From Polytrichum commune (Eukaryota; Streptophyta; Polytrichopsida; Polytrichales; Polytrichaceae), in NCBI GenBank assembly GCA_950295325.1, contig OX485806.1, positions 684,001 to 748,000 on the forward strand: a DNA stretch of 64,000 nucleotides, in the 5' to 3' direction. Of this stretch, positions 45,082-55,400 are shown piece after piece (position 1 is the first letter of the stretch; every line of letters starts with the position of its first letter). The notes beneath the pieces are model-generated. The model did not search any database. It saw nothing but the letters and a program-made list of their open reading frames with translations, and had not been told where the DNA came from. Both the position numbers and the translations under genes were made by a program.

Positions 45082-45589
45082 GAAACCATCAATTGAATAT
45101 GATTAATTATCATCAAAGTAGGATTTCGATTCTTTAATGCACACCAACTCTTTGTGGGACTTTGTGTCACGGTGTACGGCATCGGTGGCCACACCTTATC
45201 CGTGGGGTTTCATCCACTTGGATTTGGATGGATGAATTCTAGGAGTTGGACGAATGCTCCTAAGTGAGGAGCCTCCTCCTTAGTTTGGCATTCTTGCCAA
45301 GTCAAGCCTTGTGAGTGAGTGTGTGGAGAAAGCTTGTGTGAGGTGAAGATTGCATGTTTTTGCAATAAATTTTGAATTCTTCTTCCCTTATATATTTACA
45401 CTTTTGGATTCTCCCGTGGTGGAGTGAGAGACAACTTGACTCATTGTACGCATTTAAAGAGAGAATTAGAGCTCTTATAAGGATTTGATTCTCTTCCTTC
45501 TCATTTGGCAAGAATCCTTTTTTTTTCTTTTTTCTTTTTTCATTCTTGAGATAAAACATGCGAGGTGTGGGAACACGCGAACACCAACA
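45082..45589. other. Stretch without a gene
   Basis: No supportable gene. It contains AATAAATTT near 45366 and a T-rich run near 45516-45542. It could be the terminus of the TCCGGA-rich element that follows, but no boundary is visible. Confidence 0.35.
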
Positions 45590-46581
45590 TATCCGGATTG
45601 GCGTTTTTAAGTGCCTAATCCGGTTTTGTCCGGATGACCCTAGTATCGTCCAGGGATTCTGTGAAGTGTAGGAGGTCTAGAATTCTCCGTACCTGCTTAT
45701 TTCCTCTTCCTTAGCCAACTTTCCGGAAACCCTAATTCCGGACTTTTGATCTTTGGGGACACTCTTAGCCTTTTTCCGGAGTGTGCCTTTCCGGATTGTA
45801 CCTCTAGGTCCTAATTATAATGCTTACTCACCCCTCTACGTCTGCCCTCTAGAATAGGTGGTTTCTTCCGGTGAAGACGTCCTTGATAAGATTGGAATCC
45901 GGAAACTCCCTCATAATCAATCCGGATTGATCAGATCCGTCTTGGCAGGTCACACAGAGAGATCCGGATTATTTCTTGGGACCATAGTGGCCAGAGGAGT
46001 CCGGATTCCAACCGGAGATCTGACTCGACAGGATGAGTGGGTGACCCGTACCACTTTCCGGATTGTCTCGTCCACCGGTGATGAGACTTCTTCGGAAGAT
46101 CAGATCAGTCCGGATCCCTTCCGGACCTTTGCCTTATCTTCCCCACGGCTATCTCACCGGGACGTTACCTAGACATCCGGAACCATGAGGATCTCTTCCT
46201 ACTACACTCCGGAGGTGGCCTCCAATCCGGAATCCTTATTGATCCGGACCTCTCCTTCTCCGTCCGACGGATCTGTCCGGCTACCTCTACCTTGGATTCT
46301 ACTCAATCTGAGCTAACTGGGCGATCCGTACCACCAATCTGGATAGGTCCGTCTAAGGACGGTGGGACCTCTTCAGAAGATCAGATTGGCGTAGGTCCGG
46401 ATCCCTTTTGGATCTCACCCAATCTTCCCAGCGGCTATCCCACCTAGACGTTACCCAACCCACCGGATTAGTGAGGTTTCCCTCCCACTACACTCAGAGA
46501 GGATCTACAAGGCGATAACCGGATCTGATCCGGGTCTACTCTCTCATGTCCTATCCGGAACTCCTATCCCTCATGCTCTCT
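45590..46581. repeat. TCCGGA-rich element, left part, with an internal duplication
   Basis: The words TCCGGA/ATCCGGAT occur dozens of times in this kilobase and again at 48050-49006. The two parts are separated only by the CACTA insertion. Within it, 46030-46215 recurs diverged at 46315-46505 (shared words GATCCGTACCAC, GAAGATCAGAT, TCCGGATCCC, ACGTTACC). A 104-codon plus frame (45858-46172) has no motif. The sequence is likely part of an unclassified mobile element whose coding strand is minus (see 48422-50137). Confidence 0.55.
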
Positions 46582-46914
46582 CACTACTAGAAAATCATGA
46601 CCAAATCAACAAAAAATCAACAGATCTTTGTCGATCTGGGCACTGCAATGACCGATTTCACTGATTTTTGAATTTTTGTAAAAATCAACAGTTTACTGCC
46701 TACATTTTTGTTGATTAGAATAGTACAATGACCAAATCAACAAAATTTTAGTAAATGTGAAATTTTTTTGAATCTTTTTTGGAATATTCTAGGATCTATT
46801 GGAATATTGTAAAATCTTTTTAATTTTTTGCAATTTATGGACTTGTAAGTGTATGGATATGGAAATAATTACGAATTCAAAGGTGTTTAAATATTATAAA
46901 TATTATATTAGTTG

Positions 46915-47580
46915 ATAGTTAATAATATATATATATTAATATGTATAATATGTATATAATATATGTAACATATAATATATATATGTATGTATATATGTAT
47001 ATATATGTATGTATATATATATATGTATGTATGTGTATGTATGTATGTATGTATATGTATGTATATATATGTCTGTATATATGTATGTATATGCATGTAT
47101 GTATGTATGTATATGCATGTATGTATGTATGTATATGTATGTATATATGTATATATATAATATATGTAACATATATGCATATAATATATGTAACATATAT
47201 GTATACAATATATGTAACATGTATGTATATAATATATAATATATAAATATGTATACATTTACAGTAAATATATACAGTATATATTTACTGTAATTATATA
47301 CAGTATATATTTACAGTAAATATATACAGTATATATTTACTGTAATTATATACAGTATATATTTACTGTAATTATATACAGTATATATTTACTGTAATTA
47401 TATACTGTATATATACTGTAATTATATACTGTAATTATATACTGTAATTATACTGTAATTATTTACTGTATATATTTACTGTAATTATATACTGTATTTA
47501 TTTACTGTAATTATATACTGTATATATTTACTGTAATTATATACTGTAATTATATACTGTATATATTTACTGTAAATATA
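46915..47580. repeat. TA/TGTA microsatellite and tandem TACAGTATATATTTACTGTA array inside the CACTA element
   Basis: 46920-47255 is mostly (TA)n, (TGTA)n and ATATGTAACATATA. 47255-47577 is a tandem array of about 25-bp units, each largely palindromic (e.g. TACAGTATATATTTACTGTA), alternating with TAATTATA. The long open frames across it (Tyr/Ile/His or Tyr/Met/Cys/Val only) are microsatellite translations, not genes. Confidence 0.9.
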
Positions 47581-47654
47581 TACATCAAGTAGGTAGTAAA
47601 GAGAAATTAATGGCCTTATTCTAGAAAGGTTTAAAACACTCCATTTATATCATG

Positions 47655-47875
47655 TGTGATGTGATGACCTAGTGGTTAAGGCACATGTGTGGGTATCACT
47701 AGGTGCAAGGTTCGATTCTTGTGGCCGACACCTTCGGCCTTGGCCTTGCCACCTATGTGAGTGGTAGGTAGTCTATACTTGTAGGTGAGGGATATGTTGA
47801 GGGTTACTTGGGAGTGGTTAGGAATTGCAGATCTGACATTTTTTCATTTTTCATTTTTCATTTTTTAATGTTATA
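47655..47875 (+). mobile_element. tRNA-derived SINE inside the CACTA element
   Basis: A-box-like GATGACCTAGTGGTTAAGGC (about 47663-47682) and B-box AAGGTTCGATTCTTG (about 47707-47721), about 25 bp apart. A non-tRNA body follows, ending in a T-rich tail (CATTTTTCATTTTTCATTTT near 47843-47870). Order and spacing fit an RNA polymerase III promoter from a tRNA, and the T-rich 3' end fits plant SINEs. Its body resembles the SINE-like sequence at 32765-32910. Confidence 0.65.
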
Positions 47876-48421
47876 TATATATATATATAATAAGTTTTTT
47901 TAAAAAAATATTTTTGTGACCATATCAACAGAAAAAATCAACAAAATTGTGTTACATCATGTCCAGGTCAACGCGTCCTAAGTAACAACCGCGACCAACG
48001 CCTTTCTGTTGATCCGGACGCAAAATTTTCTACTAGTGTCTTTCTTTCTTCCACTAGCAATCTCCGGATCATTCACGCAAACATCAATCAAGAGAAGTCA
48101 AGGAGTGAGAGGTAAAGACATTTATTCAGAATAGGAGTAATCGCAATACGACAATTGAGAAGGAACCCTTCTCAAGCTCCTTATTCAGCCTTAAGTAGAG
48201 GCTCAAAAATCCCTAAACTGAGGGCGGCGGCCCAAGCGGCCGCCGCTTAAGAAAACCCTAACTACACCCGGTCTCCCGGATTTCCCGGATCCAGATCCGG
48301 GTTTTCCGCTGACACTACCAAGGGAAAATTTTATTAATCGTCTTCAAAAACTCCTAAGTCCTACCTGCCTACCTCTATTCTGCCTAACTAATCTAGCTAC
48401 TCTCCTAACTAAGAAGACCGG

Positions 48422-50137
48422 TGCTTCTTCGGAGCCGATCCCTCCTTTGAGTGACTCCCTAACCCACTGACGGCGGATGAGCCCCCTGCCGGCGATGCCT
48501 TCTGCAGCCGCGTGAGCATCCTCCTCATGTTCGGAGACGGGGCAATCTCGTCCTCCGAATCCGCTGCTCCCTCGGTCCGCGGTGTCCCGGTCCCCGGTGT
48601 TCCGGAAACTGTCCCCTTCCGGATGCTCCGACCGGAGAAGGATCGCTTCCGGTGCCCTGCTCCGGATTCTGCCCGCCCGAGATCGAGGCCGTCCGCGGAT
48701 CCCTGTTGGAGGCCGCCCTTGAGGGTGGCGGAGGAAAAGGACTGACCATTTGGCAGTCCGGAGGAGACGATGGCGAGGCGTGGGTCATAGGGGCCTTGCC
48801 CCTACTCGAAGTTGCCTCTCAATCCGAAGTCTGATGTCGGATCGGCGTCCTAGCCCTGTCCGGAGTCCGGGATCGATCCGAGGTCCGCGGAACAGGGGAC
48901 TGGCCTCTTCCGGATCGGACCGACCCGGTACTCTTCCTCCTCACCTGGGGAGAACGAACCTGTTCCGGAGCTCTCCCGGAACTAGCCGGCCGAGAGCTGC
49001 CTCCCTTGTCGCGCACCTCTCCATGAGGAGTGGCCGAAACACCATGGGCACAAGGGGGACCCCGGAGTGACACCCGGGACTTGTGGCGCCGTTGGTGAGA
49101 GGGCCCAAGTGATCCTAGTGTGGGTGAGGGCCCCGGGCGTTGGGAACGCCTCCCACCCAGAAAGACTAGGAGGCATGAGGGTGAGGCCATGAGCTATGCG
49201 TAGCTCATGGCGTGGTGATTCTAGAATGCTCAAGATCACCTCAATCGGAGGTGTGAGCTAGGAGTTATGGCCATTTGAGTGGGGAGCTGTCCCGGGACAG
49301 CGCCCTGGTACAGCAGTGCCTGGGAGTGATTCCCGGGACTGCCAAGGTTCAAACAGGCATAACTTCCTCAAGACTTGCTCAAATGGAGCAAGTGAGGAGT
49401 TCATCAGCATCTACGTGAAGCGTAGATGAGGATGGAGTGGTTGGTTGCTGGAATCAGACATCATACAAGGAAGTTATGATGGTCTGAAGCTGTGGGGGCT
49501 TCTAGGCCCAATTGCTAAGGGAAAATGTCCACTTGGCCCCAACTCTTGGTAGAGAGACAAGAGGTTGGTTGACGGTGGGGTAGGGGCCCCGCGTAGAGTC
49601 CTAGAGGCTTATATGGGTGAGGTGGTGTGGCCTCACCCACCCGAGGCCGAACGGCAAGGCCTCCATGGGCATTGGCCCATTGTGAGGCCATAGTTGCCTA
49701 GTATGGTTCGGGTTGTTGTAGTGTTGCTCCGGCAACGCGATGATCAACATAGGATTGGACTTCCATGGATGGAAGTCCACATTGGGGAAATGGGTTACCG
49801 ATTAAGGGGTGAGTCCCGAAAGCAAAGTAGGAGGGTTGGTTCCCTCCTATGAACTATTGGTCCGGGGTTAGAGGAGCTAACCATTAGCATGGCGGTATGC
49901 GAAGGGTTAGGCACTCGTAACCTTTGCTAGAATTGAAAATTGGCAAGATGGTCAAGGGGGGCTAGCAAGGGTTGCGACATCCCTGCTGGCTGGGTCCTGC
50001 AGACGTCGGCGGATTCTGCACCAAGGCCACTTCACCAACCACCTCATAGAGGGTTCCGGTTGGTGACCCAGGCGGACCCGGATAGAGTACCCGCCGGGGT
50101 GTTCCGCTTGGCGGGACCACCTTCTGGATGTCCGCCA
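48422..50137 (-). pseudogene. Arg/Ser/Pro-rich reading frame of the TCCGGA-rich element, split by solo LTR C
   Basis: On the minus strand a frame starts at or just beyond 50137 (ADIQKVVPPSGTPRR) and runs to 49980. If LTR C and one TCCCT are left out, it continues in frame at 49006 (GPSQQGGSSRPASSGRAPEQ) through SRTPDRARTP to a TGA near 48830. A second frame, shifted by one base, covers 48797-48422. It holds GHRKRSFSGRS, the acidic ADSEDEIAPSPN, MRRMLTRLQKASPAGG and a C-terminus KKHRSS before TAG. The product is low-complexity, basic and SR/TP-rich, like the tail of a retroelement nucleocapsid-type protein, but no zinc knuckle or enzyme domain is seen. I do not recognise the family. LTR D cuts the frame at its 5' end. 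Confidence 0.45.
49007..49979 (+). mobile_element. Solo LTR copy C
   Basis: A 973-bp LTR (TGTCGCGCACC ... GGGTTGCGACA) flanked by a perfect 5-bp duplication, TCCCT (49002-49006 and 49980-49984). No internal sequence. It interrupts the SR-rich minus-strand frame of the TCCGGA-rich element. The palindrome at 49283-49304 has one changed pair (GGAGCTG on the left arm). It shares the variant GCGGTATGCG with copy D, where A and B have GCGGAATGCG. Confidence 0.93.
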
Positions 50138-51111
50138 TGTCGTGCACCTCTCCATAAGGAGTGCCCGAAACACCATGGGCACAAGGGGGACCCCGGACTG
50201 ACACCCGGGACTTGTGGCGCCATTGGTGAGAGGGCCCAAGTGATCCTAGTGTGGGTGAGGGCCCCGGGCTTGGGAACGCCTCCCATCCACGAAGACTAGG
50301 AAGCATGAGGGTAAGGCCATGAGCTATGCGTAGCTCATAGCGTGGTGATTCTAGAATGCTCAAGAACACCTCAATCGGAGGTGTGAGCTAGGAGTTATGG
50401 CCATTTGAGTGGGGCGCTGTCCCGGGACAGCGCCCCGGTGCAGCAGTGCCTGGGAGTGACTCCCGGGATTGCCAAGGTTCAAAGAGGCATAACGTCCTCA
50501 TAACTTGCCCAAATGGGGAAAGTGAGGAGTCCATCGGCATCTACGTGAAACGTAGATGAAGATGGAGTGGTTGGTTGTTATGATCAGACATCATACAAGG
50601 AAGTTATGATGGTCTGAAGCTGCTGGGGGGTTCTAGGCCCAGCAGCTAAAGGAAAATGTCCACTTGGCCCCAACTCTTGGTAGAGAGACAAGAGGTTGGT
50701 TGACGGTGGGGTAGGGGCCCCGCGTGAAGTCCTAGAGGCTTATATGGGTGAGGTGGTGTGGCCTCACCCACCCGAGGCCGAACGGCAAGGCCTCCATGGG
50801 CTTTGGCCTATTGTGAGGCCATAGTTGCCTAGTATGGTTCGGGTTGTTGTAGTGTTGCTCCGGCAACGCGATGATCAACATAGGATTGGACTTCCATGGA
50901 TGGAAGTCCACATTGGGGAAATGGGTTACCGATTAAGGGGTGAGTCCCGAAAGCAAAGTAGGAGGGTTGGTTCCCTCCTATGAACTATTGGTCCGGGGTT
51001 AGAGGAGCTAACCATTAGCATGGCGGTATGCGAAGGGTTAGCCACTCGTAACCTTTGCTAGAATTGAAAATTGGCAAAATGGTCAAGGGGGGGCTAGCAA
51101 GGGTTGCGACA
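50138..51111 (+). mobile_element. LTR copy D: 5' LTR of a chromodomain Ty3/gypsy relic
   Basis: A 974-bp LTR (TGTCGTGCACC ... GGGTTGCGACA). Unlike A-C it is followed two bases later by a tRNA-complementary primer-binding site, and the 5 bases on either side differ (CGCCA, CTTGG), as expected for the 5' LTR of an element and not for a solo LTR. The palindrome reaches 26 bp (50411-50436). The TATA-like CTTATATGGG near 50740 is the probable start region of retroelement transcription. Confidence 0.85.
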
Positions 51112-51113
51112 CT

Positions 51114-51131
51114 TGGTATCAGAGTAGGGTT
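51114..51131 (+). other. Primer-binding site (initiator tRNA-Met)
   Basis: TGGTATCAGAGTAGGGTT, starting two bases after the LTR end. The first 11 bases match the complement of the 3' end of plant initiator tRNA-Met, the usual primer of many plant LTR elements. A few 3' bases have diverged. Confidence 0.85.
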
Positions 51132-52659
51132 CCAAGTTTTGAGCTCGCACTTTGAGGGAAACATGGCTATCAAAAATGCGGGTTATCATGGTGAGCCCGG
51201 GGTTTCCAAAAGGTTGTGAGGCTCAAATTGGAACAAAGATCATGTGTAAATGGAATTTGACCATACCATTAGTTCTAATGACAATGGTGGGCATGATGGT
51301 GGATTCAGTAAGGAAAATGGTGGAGTCCTTTGAAAGGGCTCCCGCACACCTCAAAAAAAAAAACATTTGGGGCCTAGAATACCGAATGCACCCAAAACCT
51401 TGGAGGGCATTAATGTTCGATTGAAATTCCAATTCGAAATGCTTGGAAGGTATTGATGTTGGAATGAATTTGGTGGAAATGAGGCGTCCGGGCCTCTTAA
51501 GGCGTATATGCGCGCATTTCACACCCAAATGAATTGTACATCTTAGATGAACGAGCTTTCTAAGAAATGCATCGTTTTAGGTGGGTTTCAAAAGCGGGTG
51601 GTGAAGACCAAGTTCAAATTTCCAAAGTTTATTGAGGTTGTGGCGGGGATCATCAAAATTGCCATGAGCATCAAGGCCGATGACCCCATTAAGCAATTTG
51701 GCGGTGCATTACAACAATGGACGTTGAGGGGAGATAGGTACCCCGCCAAATAATACTTGTGCCGCGAACCGAATGTAAGACGATGGCATTGTGGCCAAGG
51801 CTAGTAGCCTTAAGCCGAGGCCAAGTCTTTTGTACCTTGAGGCTCAAATGAATGGGAGACTTGTCTCATGAGTTGACAAAGAGGCTACCACTTCTTCTTG
51901 AGCCCAAAACTCATAAGGGAGTTGGGGCTTGCCTATTGGTAGAGCGGGCAAGCCCACCAAGGTGCGGTTTGGAAAGGGCGAACCGCATGAGACAAAGGAG
52001 GCCGCGATGCATGTAACCTTTCAATGTGGGACATTGGATTTTGTCAAAATTTCACACCAAGTGAAATAGATGAAATGCATGTCATTATGAAGGCCGCCTT
52101 CTTTGAAACTCACATGATAGATGTGAGGTGCAAGCCGGTGTGCTTGCGGTGCATTATGATGTGTCATAATGGCAAAGAATTGAAGTTCAAATTAACAATG
52201 ACTCCTATGGTAGGAGGACCTAAGTTGAATTTGGTCTTAATGGACCGAATTTAAAAATTAAAAAAAAAAAAAAAAAAAAAAACTTAATGGTCGTGGTTCA
52301 ATTGGAGCAACTCCAATGAACGTATGGGGAGGCTAGGAAAGATGGGCCTCCCCCAAACAACATTGGTGCGATGTTGGTGAGATACAAGGATGTATTCACC
52401 AATGTGTTGCCCAAAAAAAAAAAAATTACCGCCAAGGAGTGAAAAATAACTTTGCTCAACGAGAGATCGAGTTCTTGAGGTATGTGGTGACAAAGGAAGT
52501 TGGTGGACGAACATGAAGAATGTCAAGGCAATCCAAAAGGAGAATTGGCCCTTGATTCAAAAAGGGCTTAGGTCATTTGTTGGCCTAACCAATTAGTACC
52601 ACAACTTCATTCGAGAGTTTTCTAAGGTTACTAGGACCTTATTCAACTTATTGAGGAAA

Positions 52660-53549
52660 ATGGCTATCCCAAGAGTGGGATGAGCCTTGTCACCAAGCCT
52701 TTGGGGGGGCTAAAAAACAAGTTCTCTTCGCCGCCCATGCTTAAGTTCGCGGACTTTGACAAACCTTTTGAGGTGCATACGGGGGCGAGTGACTTTAGCA
52801 TTGGCGGATGTTGAGGCAAAATGGATGGCCATTGTATATAAGAGCATGAAGCTCGATGGTTGTCCGACCTTGTCCAACTTATGCAAGAAATGGCTATCCC
52901 AAAAGTGGGATGAGCCTTGCCACCAAGTCTTTAAGGAGCATAAGACGAAGTTCTCTTCGCCGCCCGTGCTCAAGTTTGCGAAATTTGACAAACCTTTTGA
53001 GGTGCATACGGGGGCGAGTAACTTTACCATTGGCGGATGTTGATCCAAGATGGATGCCCATTGCATATGGGAGCATTAAGCTTACAGGTTGTCAAACCTT
53101 GTGCGACTTGTGAAAGAAATGGCTATCTCAAGAGTGGGATGAGCCTTGCCACCAAGTCTTTAAGGAGCTTAAGACGAAGTTCTCTTCGCCGCCCGTGCTC
53201 AAGTTTGCGAAATTTGACAAACCTTTTGAGGTACATACGGGGGCGAGTGACTTTGCCATTGGCGGATGGTTAACGTAGGATGGATGGCCATTGCATATGA
53301 GAGCGTTAAGCTTGATGGTTATCCGACCTTATCCGACTTGTGGAAGAAATGACTATCCCAAGAGTGGGATGAGCCTTGCCACCAAGTCTTTGGGGAGCTT
53401 GAGAGCAAGTGTTCTTAGACGCCCGTGCTCAAGTTCGCGGAGCTTGACAAACCTTTTGAGGTGCATACGGGGGTAAGCGACTTTGCCAATGGTGGATTAT
53501 GTGTAATTGGATGGCCATTGCATATGGGAGCATGAAGCTCGATGGTTGT
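52660..53549 (+). repeat. Four-fold 230-bp tandem amplification of the RNase H segment
   Basis: The word TGGCTATCCCAAGAGTGGGA and its variants recur at 52660, 52890, 53119 and 53349, a spacing of 229-230 bp. The whole unit between them is repeated, and a partial fifth unit runs to about 53549. Each unit encodes the start of the retroelement RNase H domain (PPVLKFA.FDKPFEVHTGAS). One such copy is normal in a gypsy element. Copies differ by point changes and single-base indels, so they no longer share one frame. Confidence 0.85.
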
Positions 53550-55400
53550 CAAAGAAGACAACCAACTCATGACAAAGAATTTCTTTGCCGTAGTGCATTG
53601 CTTGAAGATGTGGCGACACTATTTGGGGTTGCACAATGCAAAGGTCTACATGGACAATGTGTCCTAAAAGAATTTTGACATTCAAGCGCAAGTGAGCGCC
53701 AAGTCATTGCGGTGACATGATAGTTTGGCGCTTATGAAGGTGGATTTGATCCACAAACCGGACCGTGGAAATGTGGTGCGGATGCGCGAAGTAGACCGGA
53801 AAAATTCCAAGCAATGAGAACCATCCAAACCTTGTGGCTAATGTGTGCCGGCGAAGGAAACTTGTGATGCAAGATACGGGAGGGGTAAATTAACTACCCC
53901 AAAGCACAAAAGCTTTTAGGTGAGCTTCGCAAGAGCAAGGTGCTCAAAGAGGTTAAGTTGGTGGATGGATTGTTCAAGTGCAAGCAAAGTTGGGTGTATG
54001 TGCCACAAGGCAAGTAGAGGCTATCGGTTTGAAGGAGGAATTTGATAGTCCTATTGCCGGCCATAGAGGAGAAAGAAAAAATCGCCATAGAATGGTATCA
54101 TGGAGGTACCATTGGCGGTGCATAAAGGAAGATATAGCCTACTTTGTGAAGGCTTGAATCAAAGTGCCAAGTGAACCGAGCCTCTTACCAAAAGCAAGGC
54201 GGTTTCTTGCAACCGTTGCCTATCCCGTCAGCGCCATGGCATAGTATGTGCATGGACTTGATGACAAGTTTGCCGGAGTCACATGGGTATGATGCCATCT
54301 TGTTGATGGTTGAGCGGTTTGCCAAGTTGGCACACATGGTGCCGATTGTGGGAACCGCCACCGCGTTGGAGACCGCATAGCCTTTTCTCAAAGGATGGTT
54401 GAGGCACCACGGGTTGCCAAGAGTGATTGTGTGGGATCAAGATCCAAAGTTCACAAGTGCATTTTCAATGCATTTCTCTAAGGAGGTCGGAATGAAACTA
54501 AGGTTTAGCACGACCTTGCATTCCCAAGTGGATGAGAAAGCGGAGGATGTGAATGGAGTCTTGAAGCAATACTTGAGGAACTTGGTGGGGGCGGACCAAG
54601 GAGATTGGGCGGACTATGTGGGTCGAGCGGAGTGTAATTGCAATGTAGCCACGCATTTGGCTACCAAGGGGTGGTCTTTCGTGGTGGCTTATGGAGTGGA
54701 TGCGCTCCAACCTATTAACCTAGCTCTCGAGGGGGCACATTCAACACTAGAGTTCAACCAAGATGGTGAGGATTTGGCCAAGGATGGTGAACAAGTCTTG
54801 GAGATGACCAAGTTGTTGGTGGAGAAAGCCCGAAGGTGCTACGGAGTGCAAATCAATGCCGGAAGACGCGAAGTGGAGTATGAGGTGGGCCAATAAGGTG
54901 TTGTTGAATGTGGACAACTTCACCTTGCCCAAAGGCCTTACTCCAAAAGTTCATGTCCAAAATTGGAGCTTCGTTTTCCATTGTGGAACAAGTGTTCAAG
55001 GACATGTATAAGTTGGAATTACCGCCCGAGATCAAAGTGCATCCGACATTTCATGTCTCATTACGAAAGTCATTTTAGGACGACACCTTGTGGCCCGAAC
55101 ACAAGCAAGTGGTTAGGCCACGTCCCGACCTTGTGGAGGTCATTTGGAACATGAGGTAGGAGGGCATCCTCAAGTGTAGGAAGCCCAAGTGAAAAGGAAA
55201 GAAAATGTACAAAGGAGTAGTTGGTGAAATGGTGAGGATACCATGAGAAAAAAACCGTTTGGGTAGCGGCAAGAGACATGATGAACGGCAAGGAATTGGT
55301 AAAGCACTTTGAAGAAACTAAGGCTAGACACTCCAATGAAATGAAGCGTAGGCATTGATGAGGACATCAATCTCCTTTAGTGGGGGAGAGACGCTAGTAG

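Larger units (their letters stand above)
46582..48038. mobile_element. Non-autonomous CACTA (En/Spm) element
   Basis: Begins CACTACTAGAAAATCATGAC and ends GCAAAATTTTCTACTAGTG, i.e. the inverse CACTAGTAGAAAATTTTGC. It is flanked by the 3-bp duplication TCT (46579-46581 and 48039-48041). CACTA termini with 3-bp duplications define the superfamily. Short subterminal repeats (ACCAAATCAACAAAA near 46599 and 46732; CATATCAACAGAAAAAATCA near 47932) lie near both ends. No transposase is encoded. The interior is a large microsatellite and a SINE. The 1457-bp element sits inside the TCCGGA-rich element. Confidence 0.9.
51112..55400 (+). pseudogene. Decayed chromodomain Ty3/gypsy (chromovirus-type) internal region
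   Basis: Pieces appear in the order expected of a gypsy gag-pol, with many stops and frameshifts. A probable gag/protease zone (51540-52250) comes first. An RT/RNase H junction (about 52595-52660, FIREFSKVTRTLFNLLRK) follows. The RNase H segment (FDKPFEVHTGASDF) is repeated four times. Integrase comes next (54190-54880: LPIPSAPWHSMCMDLMTSLP and YDAILLMVERFAKLAHMVPI, then VWDQDPKFTSAF). A C-terminal chromodomain-like stretch lies near 55205-55320 (EKKTVWVAARDMMNGKELVK). A G-rich purine run at about 55380-55393 (TTAGTGGGGGAGAGA) resembles a polypurine tract, but no 3' LTR of the A-D family follows, so the 3' end has been lost or replaced. The body is much more decayed than the LTRs suggest. Confidence 0.8.

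Noticed and set aside
45858-46172. 104-codon plus-strand frame in the TCCGGA-rich element
   Set aside because: The repeated TCCGGAT word avoids stops. The better coding evidence in this element lies on the minus strand.
46908-47258. Open frames of 76-116 codons on both strands across 46.9-47.25 kb
   Set aside because: They translate a TA/TGTA microsatellite (only Tyr, Ile, His, Thr or Met/Val/Cys) and have no real coding signal.
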